A DNA stretch of 32,225 bases from a virus. Within the stretch, counting starts at the first letter, position 1; each line of letters starts with the position of its first letter. The position numbers and the translations under genes are program-made. Of the stretch, positions 1 to 5,173 are shown piece after piece. Below the pieces are notes generated by a model that did not search any database, was not told the origin of the DNA, and saw only the letters and a list, made by a program, of their open reading frames with translations. The stretch covers positions 1-32,225 of IMG/VR virus record IMGVR_UViG_3300036791_000207. One strand, given 5' to 3'.

Positions 1-114
1 AGGCGGTGTCAATCGGACCTAGGCCCGAGTATCGCGAGAACCGTTTCACGGGGAACACATCGCGATAACGGCAACGTGCGGCGACTCATGCGGCGCGCGT
101 CGTACCCCTTACTC
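1..114. repeat. Terminal direct repeat, left copy
   Basis: Bases 1-114 are repeated at 32112-32225 with one difference (T at 89, C at 32200). No open frame of note lies inside. It contains an inverted pair TATCGCGA (30-37) and TCGCGATA (60-67), and a CCTAGG palindrome. The copy at the very end of the sequence means the molecule is either circular and was opened here with overlap, or linear with short terminal redundancy. Together with a single intact attP, circular or excised DNA is the simpler reading. Confidence 0.9.
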
Positions 115-208
115 ACCCACTAGAAAAAGTCGATCGCGGCGGCGAGCACGGCGGGCGACATAGCGGGCGCGATTCTGCGGGCATGACCTCGAGCTCGGCG
201 GCGATCGG

Positions 209-262
209 CGCCCAGGGCGCTACCAGGGCGCGGGCCCGTTTCCCGACCGGGCGCCCTGGGCG
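209..262 (+). terminator. GC-rich hairpin with two alternative pairings; possible terminator
   Basis: CGCCCAGGGCGC (209-220) is perfectly complementary to GCGCCCTGGGCG (251-262). A second copy of the left arm, CCAGGGCGC (223-231), can pair with GCGCCCTGG (251-259) instead. The two stems exclude each other. A T-containing stretch (TTTT at 267-270) follows after a few bases, so a plus-strand intrinsic terminator is possible, but the T run is short and displaced. Confidence 0.4.
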
Positions 263-266
263 AGTG

Positions 267-316
267 TTTTCGTAACTTTTTCGTAAGTGGTCATTTTTTG
301 ACCAGTTTTCGTAACC
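267..316. promoter_or_regulatory. Left-arm integrase repeats (three TTTTCGTAA sites)
   Basis: TTTTCGTAAC occurs at 267-276, TTTTTCGTAAGTG at 277-289 and TTTTCGTAACC at 306-316. The same word recurs on the other side of the tRNA-like core at 498-507 and 509-521, and the 13-mer at 277-289 is identical to the one at 509-521. Repeated words on both flanks of a core are the layout of arm-type sites for the N-terminal domain of lambda-like integrases. That assignment is inference; the repeats are seen directly. Confidence 0.65.
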
Positions 317-358
317 CCGAAAAGTGCATGAAACGCTATGTTTTAAGGGGTTTTGAGG

Positions 359-403
359 TGGTGGGACGGGAGGGGCTCGAACCCTCGACCGCGGCCTTAA
401 AAG
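359..403 (-). other. attP: attP core: 3' half of a tRNA gene (reads as tRNA-Lys UUU)
   Basis: On the minus strand this stretch reads as an anticodon loop CTTTTAA, the 3' side of the anticodon stem GGCCG, a five-base variable region, a T arm (GAGGG, loop TTCGAGC, CCCTC), the acceptor 3' strand CCGTCCC, discriminator A and CCA. The bases that would form the 5' side of the anticodon stem (404-408) do not pair, so only the 3' half is present and this is not a functional tRNA gene. Carrying the tRNA 3' end lets a phage restore the gene after integration. With the loop set as above the anticodon is UUU (Lys). Only one copy exists in the window, which fits attP of excised DNA rather than attL/attR of a prophage. 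Confidence 0.85.
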
Positions 404-413
404 TGCTCAGATT

Positions 414-491
414 GCGTCCATAGGCGTCCATACGTTATACTAAGTGCTTGATTTAGTTGATAGCGGTGCAGGGGCGTACAGGCCCGTACAG
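414..491. promoter_or_regulatory. Helically phased CGTMCA direct repeats between attP core and integrase
   Basis: GCGTCCATA occurs at 414-422 and 424-432, and CGTACAG at 475-481 and 485-491. All four share CGT(C/A)CA, starting at 415, 425, 475 and 485, that is spacings of 10, 50 and 10 bases, so all sites face the same side of the helix. Closely spaced direct repeats near an attP core are typical of binding sites for excisionases such as lambda Xis; binding by the protein at 1960 or the AlpA-like protein at 31783 is a guess. Confidence 0.55.
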
Positions 492-497
492 ACAAGG

Positions 498-521
498 TTT
501 TTCGTAGATTTTTCGTAAGTG
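498..521. promoter_or_regulatory. Right-arm integrase repeats (two TTTTTCGTA sites)
   Basis: TTTTTCGTAG at 498-507 and TTTTTCGTAAGTG at 509-521, spaced 11 bases apart and matching the three left-arm repeats. They sit just in front of the integrase start, so integrase bound here might also repress its own gene. Confidence 0.6.
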
Positions 522-559
522 ATTTGCAGAATTTCCCGGGTTTTATAGGAGTTTTGAAA

Positions 560-1759
560 ATGGGTTTTCGTATAGATACCAAGGGCGGGCGCGAGGCGCT
601 CACGGTTCGAAACGCGGAATATTGGGAGCCGATACGCGCGGGCCTATACCTCGGGCTGCGCAAGGGCGCTAAGTCGTCGGCCTGGAAAGGTCGCTATCGC
701 CTCGAGTCGGGCGAGCAAGCGTACAAGACACTCGGCGCCGATCGGCCCGGGTTCAGTTACGCCGAGGCGCGCAAGGCGCTCGAGGTATGGGCGACGTTGC
801 TTGACCAGGGCGTGACCGGGCTCGACGCGGCGGGCGAGGTGGCGACGGTCGCGAGTGCATGCCGCGCGTACGTCAAGAGCCTACGCGTTGCCAAGCGAAC
901 CGCGACCGCGCGCGATAACGATATGTGTTTTCGTCGGCAGGTTTACGGGTACGCGCACGTCGCGGCGCCCGGCGTTCGCAAGGAACCCTCGCACCCGACG
1001 CACGCCCTCGCCGCCCGCGAGCTCGCCAAGGTCACCCGCAACCACCTCTCAGACTGGCGCGACGAGCTCGTCGACGAGGCGGGCTCGGGGCTGTCGCCCT
1101 CGGCGGTGAACCGGGCAATCGGTCGGCTCAAAGCCGCGCTCAACTACGCCGTCGAGACGAACCTCGCGCCCGCGACGTTGAGCACCGAGGCGAAATTCGG
1201 CCTCAAGCGATTCGAGTCGGCGGGCGAGCCGCGGAAAATCTACCTCGACAAAAAGCAGCGCGCGAAATTGCTCGCGGCGATCGACTCGCCCGCGCTGCGC
1301 GATGTGATTGAGGCCGCGATTCTGACCGGCGCCCGCCCGGGCGACTTCGCCGAGCTCGTGCGCGGCGACTTTGATCGCAAACACAAGGTCGCAACGTTTC
1401 GCGCTAAGACCAAGGCGCGCACGGTGCCGCTATCGCCCGACGCGTTCAAATTGTTCGAGCGACGCGCCGAGTCGAAATTGCCCGCCGCGTTTATGTTCAC
1501 GATGGACGACGGGCGCAAGTGGGAGTCGCACGAATGGGCGAAACCGATTCGCGAGGCGGCGGCGAAAGCGGGCCTCGAGCTCGGCGTGTGTCTGTACACC
1601 ATGCGGCACTGTTTCATCACCGACGCACTCGCGGGCGGCATGCCGCCGCTCGACGTCGCCCGCGTCACGGGCACGAGCCTCAAAATGATCGATGAACACT
1701 ATGGGCAATTCGTCAACCAAACCGCCGCGAAACACCTCGCGTCGATATCGATGCTCTAG
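560..1759 (+). CDS. int: Tyrosine recombinase (phage integrase)
   Basis: This 399-residue site-specific recombinase should join attP to the host tRNA site and, with a directionality factor, reverse the reaction. The C-terminal catalytic domain shows Arg259 (TGARPGDFAEL), Lys283/Lys285 in the beta-hairpin (FRAKTKARTVPL), Arg349 in YTMRHCFITDAL and the nucleophile Tyr381 in IDEHYGQF. The His of the HxxR box is Tyr here and the second His box reads GTS, a variation I know from other phage integrases with MGTS..MIE.HYGH endings. The N-terminal ~190 residues hold the arm- and core-binding domains. I start at ATG 560, because TAGGAG at 546-551 is well spaced; an in-frame TTG at 524 lacks such a site. 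The gene reads away from the attP core and ends at a strong terminator. Confidence 0.95.
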   Translation: MGFRIDTKGGREALTVRNAEYWEPIRAGLYLGLRKGAKSSAWKGRYRLESGEQAYKTLGADRPGFSYAEARKALEVWATLLDQGVTGLDAAGEVATVASACRAYVKSLRVAKRTATARDNDMCFRRQVYGYAHVAAPGVRKEPSHPTHALAARELAKVTRNHLSDWRDELVDEAGSGLSPSAVNRAIGRLKAALNYAVETNLAPATLSTEAKFGLKRFESAGEPRKIYLDKKQRAKLLAAIDSPALRDVIEAAILTGARPGDFAELVRGDFDRKHKVATFRAKTKARTVPLSPDAFKLFERRAESKLPAAFMFTMDDGRKWESHEWAKPIREAAAKAGLELGVCLYTMRHCFITDALAGGMPPLDVARVTGTSLKMIDEHYGQFVNQTAAKHLASISML

Positions 1760-1786
1760 GCAATAGTTGCCTACGTTGACCCTCGA

Positions 1787-1814
1787 GGGCGCCGCTATCG
1801 GCGCCCTTTTTTTT
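1787..1814 (+). terminator. Rho-independent terminator after the integrase
   Basis: GGGCGCCG (1787-1794), loop CTAT, CGGCGCCC (1799-1806), then eight T residues. A perfect 8-bp GC stem with a T tract, 27 bases after the integrase stop, separates it from the excisionase-like gene, so the two genes are not simply co-transcribed. Confidence 0.93.
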
Positions 1815-1880
1815 GCCGCGGGCATGTCCTGCGGTCACGCCGCGCCGTGGTCGTGCCGCGTCGCGAAGTGCAAAGGTCTG

Positions 1881-1896
1881 TGTCAGGCGGTGTCAA
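1881..1896. promoter_or_regulatory. Operator-like tandem TGTCA motif, copy 1
   Basis: TGTCAGGCGGTGTCAA holds two TGTCA words exactly 10 bases apart. The same 16 bases occur at 32108-32123, upstream of the AlpA-like gene. Here they lie just before the -35 element of the excisionase-like gene. Read on the minus strand the motif begins with TTGACA, so a -35 element in that direction is an alternative explanation. Confidence 0.5.
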
Positions 1897-1900
1897 ACTC

Positions 1901-1930
1901 TTGAAATAATATTCCACCCGCGTATATAAA
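1901..1930 (+). promoter_or_regulatory. Candidate sigma70-type promoter of the excisionase-like gene
   Basis: TTGAAA (1901-1906) is followed by TATATA (1923-1928, spacing 16) or TATAAA (1925-1930, spacing 18). The stretch is AT-rich within GC-rich DNA and lies about 30 bases before the start codon. The transcript would begin near the hairpin that covers the ribosome-binding site. Confidence 0.6.
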
Positions 1931-1932
1931 CG

Positions 1933-1951
1933 ACTCCCCTTGTGAGGGAGT
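1933..1951 (+). promoter_or_regulatory. Hairpin over the ribosome-binding site of the excisionase-like gene
   Basis: ACTCCC (1933-1938) and GGGAGT (1946-1951) are complementary with a 7-base loop. The right arm contains the GAGGGAG ribosome-binding site of the gene at 1960, so a folded leader would hide it. Function is inferred from the overlap only. Confidence 0.4.
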
Positions 1952-1959
1952 GTGCATAG

Positions 1960-2202
1960 ATGAATAGAACGAACCACAAGTCGCGACCCCTCGAGGCCGC
2001 GCGCGTTGAGGTGCCGCGGCGCCCTCGCTATACCGTCGCCGACGCGGCGGTGCTCATGGGAATATCCCGCTCGCTCGTGTATCAGAGGATTCGCGAGGGC
2101 AAAATCAACTCGGTGCGCGACGGCGCCCGGCGATTCATCACCGCCGCCGAGGTGCGCCGCTACGCGAACGGAATCGCGCCGAGTGCACAAGTCGGTGGAT
2201 AA
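1960..2202 (+). CDS. Excisionase-like / MerR-type helix-turn-helix DNA-binding protein
   Basis: An 80-residue basic protein. Residues ~25-70 match the excisionase/MerR-like winged-helix pattern: YTVADAAVLMGISRSLVYQR is the helix-turn-helix, followed by IREGKINSVRDGARRFITAAEV, where the wing and a final helix are expected. Such proteins act as recombination directionality factors or regulators. The place right after the integrase and the CGTMCA repeats near attP support an excisionase role. ATG 1960 has GAGGGAG at 1944-1950. It has its own candidate promoter and a possible RBS hairpin, and follows the integrase terminator. It could instead be a general repressor of the early region. Confidence 0.8.
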   Translation: MNRTNHKSRPLEAARVEVPRRPRYTVADAAVLMGISRSLVYQRIREGKINSVRDGARRFITAAEVRRYANGIAPSAQVGG

Positions 2203-2218
2203 ATTGTTAGCACATCGT

Positions 2219-2233
2219 GTGCGACTGTCGCAC
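2219..2233. repeat. Small inverted repeat after the excisionase-like gene
   Basis: GTGCGA-CTG-TCGCAC, a perfect 6-bp stem with a 3-base loop, 17 bases after the stop at 2202. There is no T tract, so it is a weak terminator or an operator at best. The rest of 2203-2355 holds no gene; it includes an alternating (CG)6 tract at 2259-2270. Confidence 0.35.
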
Positions 2234-2355
2234 CTCGCGCGGGCTCACTCCTTGAATACGCGCGCGCGCGTTCGGAATCTTACTGCTTACGTAACTACCA
2301 GTTATTAGCGCGGCCACGATTCAACGTTGCCGCGGGCCGCGAGGGAATGTCGCTC

Positions 2356-3036
2356 ATGCGTGAGGCGTTGCGCTCTGAACTCGAACCGATCATTCCGGCG
2401 CGCATGCGCGCCCGACCGATCGACCCGCGCGGCTACTCGGTGCCGTGGTTCGTCGCGGAAATCGACGGCGAGTTTGATTTTCGCGTGATCGGCCCGGGCA
2501 AGTGGGCGCGCGCGATTCGTTTCCGCGTGTGCTGGCTGTGCGGCGAGCCGCTCGGTCGGCTCTACACGTTTTGCATTGGTCCGATGTGCATGGTTAATCG
2601 CATCACATCGGAACCGCCGAGTCATACCGAGTGCGCCGAGTACGCCGCGAAGGCGTGCCCGTTTATGACGCGCCCGCTCGCCCAGTATCGAACGGCGAAC
2701 ACGCCCGAGGGCACGCACAAGCCGCCCGGCGTCGGGCTCACACACAATCCGACCGCGGTCGTACTGTGGACCGCTCACGGTTATTCGATTGTCCGATGTG
2801 GCGACGGGGCGTTGATTAGCCTGGGCGATGATCCCGACGCGCTGTCGTTTTGGACCAAGGGCCGACACGCGACTCGCGCCGAGGTGCTCGAGGCGATGCG
2901 CGTCGGATTCCCGAAGCTACTCGAGGCCGCGAACGCCCAGGGCGGCGACGCGCCGCACGCGCTCGAGCTCGCCGTCGCGCGGGCAATGCCGTTACTACCG
3001 GGCGACCCCGAGCCCGACGAGGTGCCGTTGCTATGA
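2356..3036 (+). CDS. Conserved phage-type zinc-binding protein, unknown function
   Basis: A 226-residue protein whose middle carries likely metal-binding pairs: CWLCGEPLG, then CIGPMC and HTECAEYAAKACPFMTRP. This arrangement is familiar from hypothetical proteins of phages and proteobacteria that seem to bind zinc, but no role is known to me. The C-terminal half has no motif I recognise. ATG 2347 directly abuts GAGGGA, whereas ATG 2356 has that sequence 10 bases upstream, so I prefer 2356. It overlaps the next gene by ATGA and heads a three-gene group running to 3502. Confidence 0.75.
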   Translation: MREALRSELEPIIPARMRARPIDPRGYSVPWFVAEIDGEFDFRVIGPGKWARAIRFRVCWLCGEPLGRLYTFCIGPMCMVNRITSEPPSHTECAEYAAKACPFMTRPLAQYRTANTPEGTHKPPGVGLTHNPTAVVLWTAHGYSIVRCGDGALISLGDDPDALSFWTKGRHATRAEVLEAMRVGFPKLLEAANAQGGDAPHALELAVARAMPLLPGDPEPDEVPLL

Positions 3037-3272
3037 AACTCCTACTCGCCGCAAGGCAATCGATCATTCTCGCCGCCGTGCTCGTCTCGGTGGTGCTCTC
3101 GCTCGTCGCGCTGCCGTTGATCGTCGCGCTCGCGTGCATCATGTCGGGCGTGCGGCGCTTGCGACGCTCGCCGCTGCACCTCGAGGTGCCGCACATCTAC
3201 GCGCCCGGGCCCGGCGACGAGGACGACGACGAGACCGACGAGGACGACATGCATCACCCGAGGCCCGCATGA
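3033..3272 (+). CDS. Small membrane protein with an acidic tail
   Basis: A 79-residue protein. Residues ~9-38 form one long or two short hydrophobic segments (IILAAVLVSVVLSLVALPLI, then VALACIM), followed by the basic stretch GVRRLRR and a very acidic end rich in Asp/Glu (about residues 60-72). Charge pattern suggests an N-terminal membrane anchor with a cytoplasmic tail, though orientation is not certain. Size and a hydrophobic segment would allow a holin-like role, but the early position and lack of an endolysin neighbour argue against a confident call. Confidence 0.65.
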   Translation: MKLLLAARQSIILAAVLVSVVLSLVALPLIVALACIMSGVRRLRRSPLHLEVPHIYAPGPGDEDDDETDEDDMHHPRPA

Positions 3273-3502
3273 CGAGGTGCGAGCACTACGCGTGCCGATG
3301 CGCCCGCGCCGCCGAGCTCGCCGCTATGGCCGACCGATACAACCGCCCGAGCTTATTGCTCGCGGCGATTAACGTGCACTATCGTCAAGTCGAGTGCCGC
3401 ATGCACCCGCCGCCGCGCGGGCCTTATGCATCGATGCCGACGGTGCTTGATGCCGACGCCGCGCAACTTATTTTTGATCGCGAGGTCACGCCTCGTGTCT
3501 AG
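3269..3502 (+). CDS. Small Cys-rich protein, unknown function
   Basis: A 77-residue protein starting with ATG inside the previous stop. The N-terminus MTRCEHYACRCARAAELA carries C-x-x-x-x-C-x-C, and a further Cys-Met-His lies near residue 45 (VECRMHPPP), so a metal site is possible. No family recognised. Its last 17 bases overlap the end of the minus-strand HTH gene, a tail-to-tail arrangement. Confidence 0.6.
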   Translation: MTRCEHYACRCARAAELAAMADRYNRPSLLLAAINVHYRQVECRMHPPPRGPYASMPTVLDADAAQLIFDREVTPRV

Positions 3503-4088
3503 GCTCAGGGTGCAGCAACGTTATCAACGCGAGCGCGACCTCGACTTGCGCGACGCCGCCGAGCTCGATCGACACGAACCGATCGTCGGCGGCGTAGGTC
3601 TCGAGCTTGAGGTGCACGGGCGGCGCGCCGTCGGGCCGCGGCAAGAGCGCGACGGGCATGCGGGCATGTTTGATACTCGGCGCTTTCGGCGGCGCCTCGA
3701 GGTCGTGCCCGTTGCCCTTGCGCAGCACCGCGCCCGGTTTGAATTTACCTTTCGGCTCGAGCAATCGGTGCATCGGCACGCGCAACGCCTCGGCGATAAA
3801 TCCCGCGGTGCGCGGCGTCGGCCAGCCTTTGCCGTTACTGAAATTACGAAACATCGATGCGTTATTGACCGCGAGCGAACCGCTCGAGGTTTTATCGATG
3901 CCCGAAATCGCCGCCGCAATTTTCATGTGGTCGATATCTTTCTCACGCAGCAACTCGGTATAGGCCGCATAGAATTTATTTTTCAACTCGTCGGCACTCG
4001 CTCGAGTCGGCCATTCAAAACCCGCGCGACTCGCGGGCGGCGTCGGTTTTTTTCTTTTCTGCGCAAGACCTTTCAACGGTTTCAACAT
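3486..4088 (-). CDS. HTH (XRE-like) transcriptional regulator, candidate phage repressor
   Basis: A 200-residue protein. Residues ~28-112 look like a divergent Cro/CI-type domain: HMKIAAAISG, an insert, then ASMFRNFSNGKGWPTPRTAG and FIAEALRVPMHRLLE, the usual recognition helix, G-x-x-P-T turn and closing helix. No peptidase (LexA/CI S24) domain follows, so autocleavage is unlikely. ATG 4088 has AAGGAAA just upstream. It is the second gene of a leftward pair opposite the rightward early operon, the usual position of a lysogeny repressor. That role is inferred; the HTH is divergent from consensus because of the insert. Confidence 0.7.
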   Translation of the reverse strand: MLKPLKGLAQKRKKPTPPASRAGFEWPTRASADELKNKFYAAYTELLREKDIDHMKIAAAISGIDKTSSGSLAVNNASMFRNFSNGKGWPTPRTAGFIAEALRVPMHRLLEPKGKFKPGAVLRKGNGHDLEAPPKAPSIKHARMPVALLPRPDGAPPVHLKLETYAADDRFVSIELGGVAQVEVALALITLLHPEPRHEA

Positions 4089-4106
4089 GACACTTTTTCC
4101 TTGTCG

Positions 4107-4364
4107 TTAATGATTTGTTCTCGCCTCGGACACTCGCTCGAGCGCACGCCGCACGAGCCGCCCAACCAAGGGCGCAACGTACTCAACCCGACCGGCACGG
4201 AACGACAGTACCTCGCGATACGCGCTCAACGCCTTGGGCCCAAGTTTTCGCCAGCGATACACCGAGCCGCGACACCGATCGCACAACTCGAGCCCGCCGT
4301 TTGTGCCGCGCCCGTCGGGCAACTCGACGCCGCACTCGGGCACATCGCAATATTTTTTCGCCAC
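4107..4364 (-). CDS. Small zinc-finger-like protein, first gene of the leftward operon
   Basis: An 85-residue protein with Cys pairs at the start: YCDVPECGVELPDG, then LCDRCRGSVYRWRKLG, giving a C4 metal site in residues ~6-33. The rest is helical and basic. The start is GTG at 4364 behind GAGAGGTG. The HTH gene follows 18 bases later on the same strand. It may assist or antagonise that regulator, but no family is known to me. An ATG start at a nearby position would not keep the first Cys pair. Confidence 0.65.
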   Translation of the reverse strand: MAKKYCDVPECGVELPDGRGTNGGLELCDRCRGSVYRWRKLGPKALSAYREVLSFRAGRVEYVAPLVGRLVRRALERVSEARTNH

Positions 4365-4398
4365 AAAATCACCTCTCGTTGTTGGTTACCGAGCGACG

Positions 4399-4404
4399 AA
4401 TATA
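4399..4404 (-). promoter_or_regulatory. Candidate leftward -10 element
   Basis: On the minus strand this reads TATATT, 35 bases before the GTG start at 4364. The -35 position (about 4422-4427) falls inside the 16-bp palindrome and is not a consensus hexamer. Confidence 0.35.
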
Positions 4405-4420
4405 CGCCGCGATTCGCGTG

Positions 4421-4436
4421 CATGGCTATAGCCATG
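4421..4436. promoter_or_regulatory. 16-bp perfect palindrome, candidate operator
   Basis: CATGGCTATAGCCATG is a perfect inverted repeat in the 125-bp gap between the divergent leftward HTH operon and the rightward CsrA operon. It overlaps or touches the expected -35 positions in both directions. A dimeric repressor, such as the protein at 3486, is the natural candidate ligand. Confidence 0.6.
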
Positions 4437-4458
4437 TGTGCAGAGACGTGCGGGTATG

Positions 4459-4464
4459 TATATA
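4459..4464 (+). promoter_or_regulatory. Candidate rightward -10 element
   Basis: TATATA lies about 26 bases before ATG 4490, in an AT-rich patch (TATGTATATAG). No good -35 hexamer is present at the usual distance, so transcription may need an activator or rely on an extended -10. Confidence 0.4.
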
Positions 4465-4489
4465 GAGTGCCACGAGTGCCCGACTCTTG

Positions 4490-4759
4490 ATGATGCGCGC
4501 GTGCCCTGAGTGCGGACGCGAAGCATCGCGCGCAACGTGTTTGCGCAACGCGTTTGCGCGCTCGCGGCCCGGCGATATCGCGGTGTGCGGCGAGTGCGGC
4601 GCCGTGCTGATTTTCACTGAGGCGGGAACGATGCGAAGTATTTGCGACGACGAGCTCGAGCACCTCGGGCCCGCCGTGCGAGGCGAGGCGATGTTGACGA
4701 GTCGGCTAGTGCGTCGCTTTCGTGCCGCACTAAAAACTATAAGCCATAGGAGGCATTGA
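4490..4759 (+). CDS. Zinc-ribbon protein, unknown function
   Basis: An 89-residue protein with two Cys pairs, RACPECGREA near residue 5 and CGECGAVLIF near residue 34, a classic zinc ribbon. A helical C-terminus follows. Start is ATG 4490 or 4493; no good ribosome-binding site is seen, and the candidate promoter would give a leader of only about 20 bases. It is the first gene of the rightward operon and is followed 3 bases later by csrA, so the two are probably co-transcribed. Confidence 0.65.
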   Translation: MMRACPECGREASRATCLRNAFARSRPGDIAVCGECGAVLIFTEAGTMRSICDDELEHLGPAVRGEAMLTSRLVRRFRAALKTISHRRH

Positions 4760-4762
4760 GCA

Positions 4763-4957
4763 ATGTTGATACTAACGAGACGAGTCGGCGAAACGATAAC
4801 GATCGGCGAGCACATCACGGTTACCGTGCTCGGCGTGAAAGGCAATCAAGTACGCGTCGGAGTGGCGGCGCCGAAGGATGTCACCGTGCATCGGGAGGAA
4901 ATTTACGAACGAATCAAACGCGAAGGCGGCGACCGCGGCGAGATACCCGCGGAATAA
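4763..4957 (+). CDS. csrA: CsrA/RsmA family post-transcriptional regulator
   Basis: A 64-residue protein matching CsrA over its full length: [20 protein letters not shown], then [20 protein letters not shown] and [12 protein letters not shown]. CsrA is a homodimer that binds GGA motifs in mRNA leaders, often over the ribosome-binding site, and changes translation or stability. The key RNA-contact residues Leu4 and Arg44 are both present, so it should be active. The form is close to gammaproteobacterial CsrA. AGGAGG (4748-4753) is an unusually strong ribosome-binding site and contains a GGA, so it could be autoregulated. In a phage it may retune host carbon, motility or biofilm control, or control phage genes; that is inference. 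Confidence 0.96.
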   Translation: MLILTRRVGETITIGEHITVTVLGVKGNQVRVGVAAPKDVTVHREEIYERIKREGGDRGEIPAE

Positions 4958-4975
4958 TTGGCTCGAGGTGTGGCG

Positions 4976-5173
4976 ATGAAATTAACCGGCGCTCGGCGTC
5001 AGTGCTCGGCGTGCGCCGAATATTTCAACTCGCAAAAAAGTTTCGAGCGGCATCGCATCGGCCTCGGAATGGAACGGCGCTGCCGCACCCGCGAGGAAAT
5101 GATCGCGCGCGGGTTCGCGGTCAATGCGGCGGGTTTTTGGGTAACCGAGGCATGGCGCAAGGATGAACCATGA
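4976..5173 (+). CDS. FDXHR-type putative zinc-binding protein
   Basis: A 65-residue protein with CSACAEYFNSQKSFERHR followed by RRC and a GF..N..GFW pattern near the C-terminus. This fits the small phage zinc proteins named after an F-(D/E)-x-H-R motif; Cys-Cys-His-Cys would bind the metal. Role unknown. ATG 4976 is preceded by GAGGTG (4965-4970); the in-frame TTG at 4958 right after the csrA stop is less likely. It overlaps the VRR-NUC gene by ATGA. Confidence 0.75.
   Translation: MKLTGARRQCSACAEYFNSQKSFERHRIGLGMERRCRTREEMIARGFAVNAAGFWVTEAWRKDEP

Larger units (their letters stand above)
115..559. other. Non-coding attachment and control region upstream of the integrase
   Basis: No convincing gene is present. 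The stretch holds a strong GC-rich inverted repeat (209-262), an AT-rich patch with TTTTCGTAA repeats, a TGGTCA/TGACCA inverted repeat (288-293 and 299-304), the tRNA-like attP core (359-403), the CGTMCA direct repeats (414-491) and two further TTTTTCGTA repeats (498-521) just before the integrase. It is clearly more AT-rich than the surrounding genes from about 265 onward, as expected of attachment and promoter DNA. Confidence 0.8.

Noticed and set aside
359-403. A functional tRNA gene
   Set aside because: Only the 3' half is present; the bases upstream do not pair as an anticodon, D or acceptor stem.
2258-2271. (CG)6 tract as a functional element
   Set aside because: Short alternating tract in GC-rich DNA is expected by chance; no link to a gene seen.
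3426-4490. 354-residue open frame on the plus strand
   Set aside because: Runs antisense through the HTH regulator and zinc protein genes, which have ribosome-binding sites and sensible motifs.
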